Below are positions 7,776 to 15,793 of a stretch of DNA of 64,000 nucleotides, piece after piece; the stretch's first letter is position 1, and each line of letters starts with the position of its first letter. The stretch comes from Pelagibius sp. Alg239-R121 (GTDB lineage Bacteria; Pseudomonadota; Alphaproteobacteria; Kiloniellales; Kiloniellaceae), in the NCBI RefSeq assembly GCF_947331435.1, contig NZ_CAMZOF010000008.1, positions 1 to 64,000 on the forward strand, read 5' to 3'. The translations under genes and the position numbers were made by a program. The notes beneath the pieces were generated by a model. That model was not told the DNA's origin, searched no databases, and saw nothing but the letters and a program-made list of their open reading frames with translations.

Positions 7776-9101
7776 TCAGCTTGAAGTTGAGCTTTTGAGA
7801 GCATCTGGTGGCATCAACAGATCAGTCATACCCAAATATTCGCGAAACTGCACTAATTGAACAACAGACATGTCTCCATCTAATTCGCTTTTGGCTCGTT
7901 CTAGCGTCGTATGAGTAAGCTTTGTTTCGCTAGTGAGTGCCGTAAGTGTGTCTTTGGTGTCATGATCGAGCAGCTTTAGTTGATCGATTGTGCGGACTCC
8001 CTTTGTCCGAAGGTCGTCGAGCTTGTCAGGAAAAAACACACATAACTTGGCTTGCAACATCCAATCGATTAGTTGCTTCGCTGGAAAGGGTGTTGTGAAG
8101 AGTAAACGAATGAAGTCTGCTTGTGCCAAGTCGAAACATGAATCTACACCTTCATCAAGAAGCCGCATTCGGTCGTTCACCGAGATGCCTTGAATCAACT
8201 CCAGCGGAACTTCGATTCCTTCGGTGTCTTGTGGACGAGCGAAAACGCTTATTTTATCGGTAAAATGTTGCAGCACGCGCTGAGGGAAAATGCCGATAAG
8301 AAAGGCCAAAAGTGAAGAGATAGCGCCGCCGAATTTCTCAAGCGCTTCTGGGGCTTTCGATGGTGACCCATTACCTCCTATTATTTGATAAACAAGTAAC
8401 GCAAGAATCGCAGCGAAAATCATCCTCACGCCGAGGGTATAATAGACGCCTGGTGAGAGGTCATTAGTTAAGTAGCGCCGGATTATTTCCTGCAGACCCC
8501 AGAGATATGCTCCGAGGAATGCGAGGCCGAAAAACAGCAATGACCCTAATTGATACTGCGCATGCGCACGTGCATCGCCCCCCGAGTTAATATTAGTTTG
8601 ACTTCCGAACGACCCCCGAAGCAATAAGTTGAGTCCTTTGTTCAGATTCAGCTCCGCACCAAGCATGACCGCAGTTAAGCCGAGAAGTGTAACAACAAAT
8701 GTAAATGTTGCAGCAAAGAAAAAGTGAACTTGCTTTGTCTCTCGACCGTAGATTCCCATATAATATTCGTAGTTGAGACTGAGTAATCTGCAAATTTCCA
8801 TTAACTCACGCTTTCTTACTCGACGTCGAGCAATGAAATAACTGATTGCGGTGCAGGGAACAAACATCGACAAGGCAACTACGGAAAACGTGCGGTAGGC
8901 CACGCTTTCCCACTCATACGCGATGGATTCCGAAGTGTCTCCATAACAAAATCGGTGGAATAACAGCGGTCCAAGGATGAATAAAATGAGTGCAATTGTA
9001 GTGAGTCCAAAAACAGCTGCTTCTTTTAAATCTTTAAACAAGTCGTTGGCGTCCAAAGGGTTGTTGCCCTCCTGACCGTCTTTTTTCGTTTCATGAGGCA
9101 T
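7776..9101 (-). CDS. Polytopic membrane protein with helical C-terminal domain
   Basis: A protein of 441 residues. About six membrane segments can be picked out: near residues 30-48, 70-90, 128-150, 188-207, 225-245 and a weaker one at 262-277. The cytosolic C-terminal third is helical and repeats short Asp/Leu segments such as VNDRMRLLDEGVDSCFDLA and VRTIDQLKLLDHDT. These look like helix-hairpin-helix or SAM-like modules. Base composition is clearly more AT-rich than the flanking chromosome, which indicates recent transfer. It stands alone between gaps. I do not recognise the family. A membrane effector of a defence or stress system would fit, but that is inference. Confidence 0.55.
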   Translation of the reverse strand: MPHETKKDGQEGNNPLDANDLFKDLKEAAVFGLTTIALILFILGPLLFHRFCYGDTSESIAYEWESVAYRTFSVVALSMFVPCTAISYFIARRRVRKRELMEICRLLSLNYEYYMGIYGRETKQVHFFFAATFTFVVTLLGLTAVMLGAELNLNKGLNLLLRGSFGSQTNINSGGDARAHAQYQLGSLLFFGLAFLGAYLWGLQEIIRRYLTNDLSPGVYYTLGVRMIFAAILALLVYQIIGGNGSPSKAPEALEKFGGAISSLLAFLIGIFPQRVLQHFTDKISVFARPQDTEGIEVPLELIQGISVNDRMRLLDEGVDSCFDLAQADFIRLLFTTPFPAKQLIDWMLQAKLCVFFPDKLDDLRTKGVRTIDQLKLLDHDTKDTLTALTSETKLTHTTLERAKSELDGDMSVVQLVQFREYLGMTDLLMPPDALKSSTSS

Positions 9102-9582
9102 TTCAAAATCTTCCTTCGTTGAGGCTTGCGAAGGTCAAAGAGATCACGCCAAACTCACACTTAGTACTGCATCTATAAAAATCAGAATCGAAAATAATAT
9201 TTTTATCAGTTATTTAGCCAAGATTGATGCTGCGTTGCATGTGGATTAGCGCCATTTAAACAAATTGCATGTAGGTGGGTAAAAAATTTCATGCAAACTC
9301 ACCTTGAGTTAGTTTGCTACCCAACCGACATGTCTAGTATGATTAGCAACAATTGGTTGCAATGATAGCTAAGGCGGCGCCTAATTGGAACCCTTAGTGA
9401 ATCTGCCTGTGACCGAATTCCCCTGCTTGCCTGAACTTTTTTAAGAAAAATGTCTCTGAATTTGGGGGGGTATGTACTTGATTTGTGGCAAGTGGTGATC
9501 ATGACTGCACCTGCAAAACTCTTCGTTCAGACTTGCGGTGGTTTACGGCACTTAAGCGAAGCCTGAAGGAACTAATGCCAAT
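9102..9582. other. AT-rich 480-base gap, no convincing gene
   Basis: This stretch separates two genes pointing away from each other, so it should hold two promoters. It is AT-rich, with a possible UP-element-like run at 9185-9215. A 38-codon frame at 9450-9566 on the plus strand (starting MSLNLGGYVL) is the only short ORF worth naming, and its codon use is not persuasive. No RNA gene or repeat was recognised. Confidence 0.4.
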
Positions 9583-10101
9583 ATGACGTATGATGTCGCG
9601 AAGGATTTCCAAACGCTGATCGTTGGCATTCTGGGCTTTGCAGGCGTCATGACCACTCTTTGGTTCAACTCTTGGCAAGCAAGAATGCAACGACTAGCGG
9701 AAAGGCAGCACGAACGCGAGACCCTAAGGGCTGCGATACTCGAGGAATTGAAGATCATACACTATGCAACGATGCAAAACGTAGAGGCTGGGAACGAAGG
9801 ATTTTTGTCCGAACCTGCCGCCAGTGCGGTACCTGTTTATCAGTTGAGCGACGCATACAATTCGTTTGTGGGAAGGCTTGGGCTTCTTTCAGAGGATGAA
9901 GTCGCTTCTATCATGCAAGCATACCTTTCTTACCGCGCCTTTCATGCAAATCTGACGCTTTTTGGTAAGCCTCTTGGGCACACTGGGGCCTTTGTTGAAA
10001 TTCCTAGCCAAAAATCAGAGATCTTGATCGAGATGTATCAAAAACTCTCACCCAAGATCGAAAGTGCTATTCAAGCAATTGAGCGAGAACGAACCGCTTA
10101 A
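9583..10101 (+). CDS. Membrane-anchored hypothetical protein (172 aa)
   Basis: The N-terminal residues 8-28 (FQTLIVGILGFAGVMTTLWF) form one membrane segment with no cleavage site. A charged helical region (RLAERQHERETLRAAILEEL) follows and then a soluble domain of about 120 residues. This layout, short anchor then Arg/Glu-rich helix then domain, occurs in many uncharacterised mobile-element genes and is shared in outline with the protein at 18185-18769. Function is unknown. No strong Shine-Dalgarno is seen; ATG 9583 is the first start in frame after the gap. Confidence 0.5.
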   Translation: MTYDVAKDFQTLIVGILGFAGVMTTLWFNSWQARMQRLAERQHERETLRAAILEELKIIHYATMQNVEAGNEGFLSEPAASAVPVYQLSDAYNSFVGRLGLLSEDEVASIMQAYLSYRAFHANLTLFGKPLGHTGAFVEIPSQKSEILIEMYQKLSPKIESAIQAIERERTA

Positions 10102-10135
10102 ACTGTGTACTCGTTAGTGTGCCTGGAGCCAGATG

Positions 10136-10165
10136 CATAAAGAAAGAGGCGGGAGTTACCCCGCC
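10136..10165 (-). terminator. Rho-independent terminator for the 10766-10192 operon
   Basis: Read on the minus strand, a GC stem (GGCGGG pairing with CCCGCC, loop of about six bases; plus coordinates 10148-10153 and 10160-10165) is followed by TCTTTCTTTA. It lies 27 bases after the stop of the minus-strand gene ending at 10192 and fits as its terminator. Confidence 0.65.
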
Positions 10166-10191
10166 CCGAGTGGTCGACAGGCAGGGGATTA

Positions 10192-10527
10192 TTAGTCTCC
10201 TGTTGGCACGGCCTTCGCAGACAAGGATGCCGCTAAACTTCCGACAGCGCCAGAAAGGTCACCCAGCAGATCGGGCCAATGCTCGTGTGTGCTCTCGAAC
10301 ACACTAGATGCGCCATAGAACGCCCCAAGTGCGGCGTTTCCAACTTTGGGCCTGTGACCGTCAGCAGAGTTCAGGAAATCACCATTCGCGAGAGTGATGA
10401 TTGTGGCCTCCGCGAATTTCAGCTTTTCGACCGTCTTTTCAAGGGCCGAAAGGTGTTTCCAGACTTCGGCCAGAGCCTCGGATGTTGCGGCTTGGTCCTG
10501 ACAGGCTGTGTTGCTACTGGTAGTCAT
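10192..10527 (-). CDS. Hypothetical protein (111 aa), second gene of a pair
   Basis: It starts with ATG 10527, overlapping the stop of the upstream minus-strand gene by four bases (ATGA), so the two are coupled. The N-terminal half is a predicted helix or coiled coil (LAEVWKHLSALEKTVEKLK). The C-terminal part is Ala/Gly/Ser-rich with a weakly hydrophobic helix (LGDLSGAVGSLAASLSA). No signal peptide, no motif and no family recognised. A terminator follows directly. Confidence 0.5.
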   Translation of the reverse strand: MTTSSNTACQDQAATSEALAEVWKHLSALEKTVEKLKFAEATIITLANGDFLNSADGHRPKVGNAALGAFYGASSVFESTHEHWPDLLGDLSGAVGSLAASLSAKAVPTGD

Positions 10528-10766
10528 GCCGCGTCCTTCTCTTGCGTCTCTGTCGCTGCCTTGGCCTTCCTCGCGGCGTCTTCCTGCTCGTCGAGGTCCT
10601 TCCGCACCTGCTCAATGAGCGTCTCAAGGTGCTCACCGACAACCATGATGGCCATAAGCTTGCTGGAGGACGGCATCTGATCCCCAAGCGCACCCGGCTC
10701 CGCAACGGCGGCCAAGAGGCCGGCAAGGTTCTGACATAAGTCCAATTGGTCATCGATGGTGCTCAT
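10524..10766 (-). CDS. Hypothetical acidic protein (80 aa), first gene of a pair
   Basis: Eighty residues: a helical N-terminus (MSTIDDQLDLCQNLAGLLAA), a short Pro/Ser linker, then a strongly charged helix (LETLIEQVRKDLDEQEDAA) with an Ala/Lys/Glu tail. It looks like a dimeric coiled-coil protein. An out-of-frame alternative in the same place (79 residues, Arg/Ser-rich) has the composition of a shadow. It is coupled to the next gene by a four-base overlap. Family unknown. Confidence 0.5.
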   Translation of the reverse strand: MSTIDDQLDLCQNLAGLLAAVAEPGALGDQMPSSSKLMAIMVVGEHLETLIEQVRKDLDEQEDAARKAKAATETQEKDAA

Positions 10767-10856
10767 GCTGCTTTCTCCATAGTTGTAATGGCTACCTGCC
10801 GAGGGCTTAAGGCTGCTTCCTGCTTCCTGCGTCCTCAGGTTGAGGATTGAAAACTA

Positions 10857-11294
10857 TTATCCCGTTTTACTAATCTCTTCAGCAAATTCAATTGCGCACT
10901 CCCTCAAGATCCGGGCTCGGCGCAGCAACTGAGCATCAGCCAAGTGGTGGTTGCGGCCCTGGCGCTTACAGGTAAGGCGGTTCTTGCGGAGATAAGCCAG
11001 TGTCTCGGCAGCCTTGCGCTTAGCCGTCCGTGGGCAGCGCATGGACAGGGCGATGCCAACTGCACCCATGAGGCCGCTACCAAGCTCCGGAGCCTGATTG
11101 TTGGCGATGATCTTCTGAGCGAGGGCGCAATGCGCTGCGGCGGTATCTGCGATCTCGTGTGCGCGCCTCTCGGCGGCCGCAGCCTCCATCTGGGCCAAAG
11201 CTGCATCCAGGGCGGAAAGCTTGATAGGGTGGCTGTCGAAGGGCATTTGCTGCGTCCGTGTTGCAATTGGCATCGGTAATGATTTAATATGCAT
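10857..11294 (-). CDS. Hypothetical basic protein (about 145 aa)
   Basis: Ala-rich helical N-terminus (LSALDAALAQMEAAAAERR), a central Gly-rich hydrophobic stretch, then a basic region (RTAKRKAAETLAYLRKNRL) that could contact nucleic acid. The start is uncertain: TTG 11300, ATG 11294, ATG 11273 and ATG 11243 are in frame and none has a strong Shine-Dalgarno. The promoter region carries three copies of TGATTTAAT shared with the divergent XRE gene, so that regulator probably controls it. Family not recognised. Confidence 0.45.
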   Translation of the reverse strand: MHIKSLPMPIATRTQQMPFDSHPIKLSALDAALAQMEAAAAERRAHEIADTAAAHCALAQKIIANNQAPELGSGLMGAVGIALSMRCPRTAKRKAAETLAYLRKNRLTCKRQGRNHHLADAQLLRRARILRECAIEFAEEISKTG

Positions 11295-11347
11295 CACCAA
11301 AGAACAATAAGCAACGTATTAAATCACAAATGAGGCAAATTAAATCA
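11280..11347. promoter_or_regulatory. Three TGATTTAAT operator-like repeats between divergent genes
   Basis: The nine-base word TGATTTAAT occurs at 11280-11288, and its exact reverse complement ATTAAATCA at 11318-11326 and 11339-11347. The last copy runs into the ATG of the XRE gene; the first lies at the start of the divergent gene. The arrangement fits binding by the XRE protein to repress both itself and the divergent gene. The repeats are seen directly; the binding is inferred. Confidence 0.5.
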
Positions 11348-11589
11348 TGATTAGCTCTGAGCAGATCCGGGGCGCGCGTGGCATGGTTGGGTGGTCAAGC
11401 CGCGAGCTTGCTGAGAAAGCCGGATTAGGGCTCGCAACGATTCAGCGAATGGAGAACAGGGGAACAGGGGCGAGTACAGCCGCAAACGTCGAGGCGGTCA
11501 CGCGAGCGCTTGCTGCAGCCGGCATTGAATTCATCGCGGAGAATGGCGGCGGTGCCGGGGTGAGGTTCAAGGAGAGGGCGGGGGAATAG
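11347..11589 (+). CDS. XRE-family transcriptional regulator (80 aa)
   Basis: Almost the whole protein is one helix-turn-helix of the Cro/C1 (XRE) type. Residues 5-20 form the first helix, then SSRELAEKAGLGLATIQRME (about residues 17-36) is the turn and recognition helix. The C-terminus has the sequence AALAAAGIEF-like found in many alphaproteobacterial single-domain XRE proteins. It contacts DNA and most likely represses its own promoter and the divergent gene through the three repeats overlapping its start. Nothing here suggests a fused ligand domain. Confidence 0.8.
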   Translation: MISSEQIRGARGMVGWSSRELAEKAGLGLATIQRMENRGTGASTAANVEAVTRALAAAGIEFIAENGGGAGVRFKERAGE

Positions 11590-11730
11590 CGCCCGCATCC
11601 ACAATTTGGTGACTTGTTTTAGCACCGTGAGGTTCTTAGGTTTTACCTGGCTGCCAAATCAGCATTGTCCATTAAGTTGGACCAAAACAGCATTGCGGCC
11701 TTTCGTTTCTCAACATGAAAGGTGCCTTTG

Positions 11731-12123
11731 ATGGATAAGCAAAAGACGCACGATCACTCATCCTGCAGAAAGCAAGGAGGTCGTGTGGAGACCATGGATG
11801 ATAACGAAGCCCGCCGCATCGTAAATGCGGCTATCGATAAGATCAGCGAAGAGACTAACGGTGATCGGGTTGCCTCGGTTAAGTGCCTTCGCAATCAAAT
11901 GAAGGTAGATGATCAATTGTGGACTGCGCTCCAGATGCGTTGGGAGCGCCGCATCGCTTACGACGAAATTCACGACAGGATTTCCACAAAGCGCTCACGT
12001 GCCAGGAAAGGTACATCTCATAAGGCGCCTAAGCCTGACCGGAATTTGGCCGACGGCGGGTTAGATGCGTTGGCTCGCGCCAGGGCAGAGCAGCTTTCCG
12101 CCAAAAAGAGCCGCATCGCTTAA
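11731..12123 (+). CDS. Hypothetical helical protein (130 aa)
   Basis: ATG 11731 has GAAAGG eight bases upstream. A second, stronger Shine-Dalgarno (GGAGG, 11776-11780) sits four bases before GTG 11785 and 13 before ATG 11794, so a shorter form starting near METMDDNEARR is equally possible. The body is charged and helical (DQLWTALQMRWERRIAYDEI) and the tail is Lys/Arg/Ala-rich (STKRSRARKGTSHKAPKP), as in DNA-binding or ribosome-associated small proteins. Family not recognised. A strong terminator follows 26 bases after its stop. Confidence 0.5.
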   Translation: MDKQKTHDHSSCRKQGGRVETMDDNEARRIVNAAIDKISEETNGDRVASVKCLRNQMKVDDQLWTALQMRWERRIAYDEIHDRISTKRSRARKGTSHKAPKPDRNLADGGLDALARARAEQLSAKKSRIA

Positions 12124-12148
12124 GCGCTATGCATGTGGCTCGTTTACA

Positions 12149-12189
12149 GGCCCCGCTACCAGATGTCGGTAGCGGGGCCGTCTTGTTTT
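12149..12189 (+). terminator. Strong rho-independent terminator
   Basis: A 12-base-pair stem (GGCCCCGCTACC with GGTAGCGGGGCC) with a seven-base loop, then GTCTTGTTTT. It ends the transcript of the gene stopping at 12123. Confidence 0.85.
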
Positions 12190-12322
12190 GTGTGGCATTT
12201 AAGCTTCGCCTAATGGTCAGGCATGGGATGTAGTTTGGGTGGTCAGGCTAACTTTCATTTTAAGGCGCTAACCGAGTAGGCTGCGGGCTTCGTCGTAACC
12301 CCAGCTACAAGGAAACGGTCAA

Positions 12323-13525
12323 TTGAGTTCTACGCGCCGCGTCTCGAGAGAAGAGCTCTATGCGCTGGTCTGGCAGAAGCCAATGGAACAGGTGGCGGCC
12401 GACTTAGAGATATCTCCAAAACGATTAAAGATCTTGTGCCATCGAGTGGACGTTCCTATTCCCATTGACGAATTCTGGGCTAAGAAGAAAGCTGGCGAAA
12501 CTGTCGAGGCTTCAAGCCTGCCAACGCAAAAGCGGGGCGTTCAGGGCTTCGTCAAAATTCGTTTGAGCGAGGGGATCTCTTGCCTTGAAACGCCAACTGC
12601 AGATCATTCTGTTCACCAGGAGATCACTCCCGAGCCAGTGCTGAGTGCGCACGATTACAAGCGGCTCCACCCAAAGATCCGCTTCTGGGTTGATGAACAC
12701 AAGCGGATTCAGGCAGAACAAAGGCGAGCAAAGCTTCAGGAGCAGAACGATCCATCGTTTGATGGGTGGTCCTGGGTAGACGACCCAAGAATCGACCTGA
12801 CGACAAGAGATATATACAGATTTCAGTTTACGAGTTCGCTTCTTTACGCCATCGAAAAGGCGGGTGGTAGAGTTGCTGAATCCCCTGTTTCAGGCCGGCT
12901 TGTCGTCTTAGTCGACAATGAGAAAATCGAATGCACGGTCGTTGAAAAGATGGCGCGTTGGCGATCTCGATCTCTAGGCGACCCAGATGCTTGGTCGGCC
13001 TATCCCGAGCACCACAGTGGTGGCCTGCATTCGACTGGATTTTTGCGCGTCGAAATCACGACGCACTTGAACACCATACGACAACGAAAATGGATTGAAG
13101 CGTCGGACAAAAGGATCGAGACACAGCTATCCAGTATCGTGGCCGAGATCCTTGCGGCTGGGCCTGTACTGGTTGAGATGAGAAGTGCAAGAGAGGAACG
13201 CGAGAAGCAATACGAGAAAGAGCGGGCGGAGGAGCGTGAGCGAGTGCGGCTTCAGAGACTCGACAATGAGCGTTGGTCCAAATTTCAAAAGCTCGCGATT
13301 GATTGGGAAGAATGCCGCAGAATTAGGGTTTTCCTGGACGCTCTGCGCGAGAAAGCAAAAAGCGATACCGATACAGTCGTTGATGATCGCACAATCGCGG
13401 ATTGGATTGCTTGGGCCGAAGCCAGGCTTTCACAAGTGGACCCTGCTCAGCGATCTGCCATTGAGATCGTCGAAGCCTTTATGCCTGACAGATGGGCGGG
13501 TTACTCAAGTTATGGCGCTGGCTGA
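12323..13525 (+). CDS. Hypothetical protein with N-terminal HTH-like module (400 aa)
   Basis: TTG start with AAGGAAA eight bases before it. The first 60 residues (VSREELYALVWQKPMEQVAA, then ISPKRLKILCHRVDVPIP and FWAKKKAGE) are a helix-turn-helix-like module seen at the N-terminus of many uncharacterised bacterial proteins. The middle has a soluble mixed domain, and residues about 275-330 form a very charged coiled coil (REEREKQYEKERAEERERVR). It is cytosolic, not obviously enzymatic. The frame continues in phase for 41 more codons after the TGA without another stop, so the stop could be a recent truncation. Function is unknown; a DNA-associated role is inferred from the N-terminus. Confidence 0.6.
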   Translation: MSSTRRVSREELYALVWQKPMEQVAADLEISPKRLKILCHRVDVPIPIDEFWAKKKAGETVEASSLPTQKRGVQGFVKIRLSEGISCLETPTADHSVHQEITPEPVLSAHDYKRLHPKIRFWVDEHKRIQAEQRRAKLQEQNDPSFDGWSWVDDPRIDLTTRDIYRFQFTSSLLYAIEKAGGRVAESPVSGRLVVLVDNEKIECTVVEKMARWRSRSLGDPDAWSAYPEHHSGGLHSTGFLRVEITTHLNTIRQRKWIEASDKRIETQLSSIVAEILAAGPVLVEMRSAREEREKQYEKERAEERERVRLQRLDNERWSKFQKLAIDWEECRRIRVFLDALREKAKSDTDTVVDDRTIADWIAWAEARLSQVDPAQRSAIEIVEAFMPDRWAGYSSYGAG

Positions 13526-13651
13526 ACGAGCCAGATTCTCCGCGGCTACGATCTGAAGGCGATCGAGCTGTGGCTGGATGAGCGCAGCGGGATTAGTGAG
13601 GGGGATGAGCTTGATCCGCGTCAGGTGAGACCTACACCTAGTTCTCGATAA
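13526..13651 (+). pseudogene. In-phase 41-codon stretch after a stop, possible lost tail
   Basis: After the TGA at 13523-13525 the same frame runs on to TAA 13649-13651, with protein-like composition (LRGYDLKAIELWLDERSG then SEGDELDPRQVRP). Either it is the lost C-terminus of the preceding gene or the relic of another gene that landed there. No start or Shine-Dalgarno is evident. Confidence 0.25.
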
Positions 13652-13721
13652 ATCTAAAACTTGATAAATTATCAAGTTAGCGTTATCTTAACCGCATCTC
13701 GCGGTATAAAGGAACGTATCA

Positions 13722-14042
13722 GTGATCCCGTTAAAAAACGACGCGAATCGGATTGAAACGGAGTTCATTAACGAATGGGCTCGCCATCAACCGATGGACC
13801 TAAAAGTTGTAGTTGAATCCGTGGGGCTTCTTGGAACCGAGTTCCCTGATTTGGCTGACGTCGTGCATGTTTTGCGAACTGGCTATGTTCGTGTATCAGA
13901 CATGTCGGATCGAAGAGGTCTCTGGACCATAGTCGGCGAAACTACCGATAACCATGTCCTGGAGTTGGAAATTGTGGTCGCGTCAGAGAGGTGCGAAGTC
14001 GAACTTCGAAGCGTGACGGTATTGAAGAGGAGTGAACTGTGA
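13722..14042 (+). CDS. DUF4258-like putative toxin (106 aa)
   Basis: GTG start. The C-terminal half has the pattern of the DUF4258 / RelE-superfamily-like fold: DVVHVLRTGYVRVSDM, then GLWTIVGETTDNHVLELEIVV and a last strand VELRSVTVL. These short beta-rich proteins are frequently the toxin partner of an HTH antitoxin. The next gene encodes exactly such a protein and overlaps by one or four bases. The N-terminal 30 residues are an added helix. mRNA interference is suggested by the family, not shown by any single residue here. Confidence 0.5.
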   Translation: MIPLKNDANRIETEFINEWARHQPMDLKVVVESVGLLGTEFPDLADVVHVLRTGYVRVSDMSDRRGLWTIVGETTDNHVLELEIVVASERCEVELRSVTVLKRSEL

Positions 14043-14641
14043 TGGCTCTTTCATTGAATAGGAAAGAAGCCGTCGAGCATGTTGCCGATGTCTTTGAGGC
14101 GACTGCCCTCGGCGCGCCTTTCAAGGTTCTGCTGCACAAATCTGTGACGGTCTCGTTCGATCCGATCAGCAATGAGGTCGTGAGCTATAAAATCCCAGAT
14201 ATACCGCAACTGCTGGGTACTGTGCTTTTGACGCGTCTTTTGCACTCGCGCAAGCTGTCGGGGCCTGAGGTCAAATTTGCTAGAAAAGTAATCGGACTAA
14301 AGCAATCCGAGCTAGCCAGAAAGACAGAAGTAAGCCCGGAGCATCTTTCTCGCTGTGAGAATGGAGCAACACCCCTTTCTCCACAGGGTGAAAAGCTACT
14401 TCGTGTTTTTGCACTCAAGGAAGTCTTGAAGTTGCCAGACATGCCGAAAAGTGACGACAAAGCCAAGCTGGAGGATGCTCTTGATTCCATTTTTGACGAT
14501 ATGAGTATTAGCTCGGCTCATGCGGCAGGCGACGAGATTGAACTTCATTTCACTTGCGAGAAAAGTGAAATGGGGAAAGATGAGAAACCTCAAAATTGTC
14601 ATATTAATTGGCAAGAAAACGATGAGAAAAAAGTCGCATAG
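14039..14641 (+). CDS. XRE/MqsA-like HTH protein, putative antitoxin (200 aa)
   Basis: GTG 14039 and ATG 14042 are both possible starts; AGAGGAG at 14026-14032 serves either. Residues 50-75 contain YKIPDIPQLLGTVLL, and the HTH is at about residues 80-125 (KFARKVIGLKQSELARKTEV then SPEHLSRCENG). This resembles the C-terminal DNA-binding half of MqsA/YgiT-type antitoxins, but the zinc-binding N-terminal cysteines are absent. The C-terminal 50 residues are acidic and may neutralise the toxin. The overlap with the DUF4258 gene and the terminator after it make a two-gene toxin-antitoxin operon the best reading. Confidence 0.6.
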   Translation: MMALSLNRKEAVEHVADVFEATALGAPFKVLLHKSVTVSFDPISNEVVSYKIPDIPQLLGTVLLTRLLHSRKLSGPEVKFARKVIGLKQSELARKTEVSPEHLSRCENGATPLSPQGEKLLRVFALKEVLKLPDMPKSDDKAKLEDALDSIFDDMSISSAHAAGDEIELHFTCEKSEMGKDEKPQNCHINWQENDEKKVA

Positions 14642-14666
14642 CTCACAAAAGCCTTCGAGCTAAGTG

Positions 14667-14697
14667 GACCCGCGCGATTGAGCGCGGGTCTTTTTTT
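14667..14697 (+). terminator. Rho-independent terminator after the toxin-antitoxin pair
   Basis: Stem GACCCGCGC with GCGCGGGTC (nine base pairs), six-base loop, then a run of eight T at 14689-14697. It lies 26 bases after the HTH gene stop. Confidence 0.9.
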
Positions 14698-15009
14698 GCC
14701 ATCACAAAGATCCCACACACCGTCGTATTCCACCCTCCAACACAATTGCCCTGCATTGAATTCCGTGTCAGTGTTTCCCGCTATGGGGGAGGCAGGATGC
14801 CGGCAGCATAGCTCGCAGCCCGCCTCGAGGAAGCGAGGGACGTATGGCACACTATCGACATTCCGCATTCATTGCATTGAATAGGAAGAACTGGGCATGA
14901 GCCTCAGGTTCTCCGATCTGGTGGTATACCCTGGGTATGATGACGTTATACCCTGAGTGTGATTTTTTCTTGTTTTTTGTCGCAAAAAATAACATATGAG
15001 TAATAAGTT
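14698..15009. promoter_or_regulatory. Gap with palindromic operator before the HigBA-like operon
   Basis: The first 200 bases hold no gene I can support. At 14926-14938 there is a perfect palindrome ATACCC-T-GGGTAT, and ATACCCTGAGTG at 14948-14959 repeats its left half 22 bases further on. This is the usual form of an autoregulatory HigA-type operator. The sequence from 14960 to 15009 is AT-rich and should contain the promoter. Confidence 0.5.
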
Positions 15010-15360
15010 TTGTGGAAAGTACTCCAATACGAAGCTGTTTACGACGACCTGATAGGGAGTGTTGACGATGCCGCCGAAGCAAGAATTTACAACGCCGTCG
15101 TTCAACTTAAAGAAGAAGGGCACACTCTACGGGGCAAAGTCAGTAAACCGCTAGGCGACGGGTTATTTGAACTCCGGATTCGCCACAAGCATATGGCATT
15201 CCGTCTTATTTATTTCTTTGACGGGGCCAACATTCCAATAGTTGTTGCATTTGTTAAGAAAACGCAGAAAACGCCTCCGCGGCTAATGAAGCTCGCAAAG
15301 GCACGAAAAAACGAAATGATTTTGGAGGGAAAGAAAGGTGTCGAAATTACGTTCCATTGA
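15010..15360 (+). CDS. higB: HigB-like toxin (DUF891/Gp49 family)
   Basis: TTG start (MWKVLQYEAVYDDL); no better start exists in frame. The protein of 116 residues has the family pattern: LRGKVSKPLGDGLFELRIRH, then FRLIYFFDG, then VVAFVKKTQKTPP and a basic helix KLAKARKNEM. HigB/Gp49 (DUF891) toxins are RelE-fold ribosome-dependent mRNA endonucleases; the Arg and Lys residues of the two strands are the expected active-site region. It overlaps the antitoxin gene by 23 bases, toxin first, which is the typical order for HigBA. The palindromic operator lies just upstream. Confidence 0.8.
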   Translation: MWKVLQYEAVYDDLIGSVDDAAEARIYNAVVQLKEEGHTLRGKVSKPLGDGLFELRIRHKHMAFRLIYFFDGANIPIVVAFVKKTQKTPPRLMKLAKARKNEMILEGKKGVEITFH

Positions 15361-15793
15361 TTTGAACCTCGCCCCCAAGTTAGAGAGGCGAGGATTTCGC
15401 GACGAGTGGTTCCAGATCAAACTCGAGGAGAGCGTTCCTGAGCAATTTCGAGAGCTGAGAGAGAGGCGCGGGCTTACCCAGAGCGAGCTGGCTGACGCGG
15501 CAGAAACGAAACAATCGATGGTAAGTCGCCTGGAGAAGTCTCACACCCCAAATTGGCAAGTCTCAACTCTGTTAAAGCTATCGCGTGCGCTTGATGCGCA
15601 ACTCAAGATCACCCTTGAGCCCGCAGAGGAGGTGATTGCGAAACAGCGAAAAATTGAGTCACAGAGCGTGAATCTCGATGCAGCGAGCCAAATGGGTACT
15701 GTATGGGCTTCGGGCACTACTACTCAGACATCGTCAGCGTCACCGCAACGCGTTGGCGCAGTCTTCTATATTGAACACCTAGACAACGAATGA
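15338..15793 (+). CDS. higA: HigA-like XRE antitoxin (151 aa)
   Basis: GTG start, overlapping the toxin gene. Residues 33-90 carry a clear XRE helix-turn-helix: FRELRERRGLTQSELADAAE, then KQSMVSRLEKSHTPNW and a dimerisation helix LLKLSRALDAQLKI. The N-terminal 30 residues would wrap the toxin. It has about 60 extra C-terminal residues rich in Ser/Thr/Gln, and ends four bases inside the DUF6941 gene, which ties the third gene to the module. Repression of its own promoter through the ATACCC palindrome is inferred. Confidence 0.8.
   Translation: MSKLRSIDLNLAPKLERRGFRDEWFQIKLEESVPEQFRELRERRGLTQSELADAAETKQSMVSRLEKSHTPNWQVSTLLKLSRALDAQLKITLEPAEEVIAKQRKIESQSVNLDAASQMGTVWASGTTTQTSSASPQRVGAVFYIEHLDNE

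Noticed and set aside
14599-14868. 89-codon minus-strand frame
   Set aside because: It runs through a strong terminator and the end of the HTH gene; the composition does not resemble a protein family.
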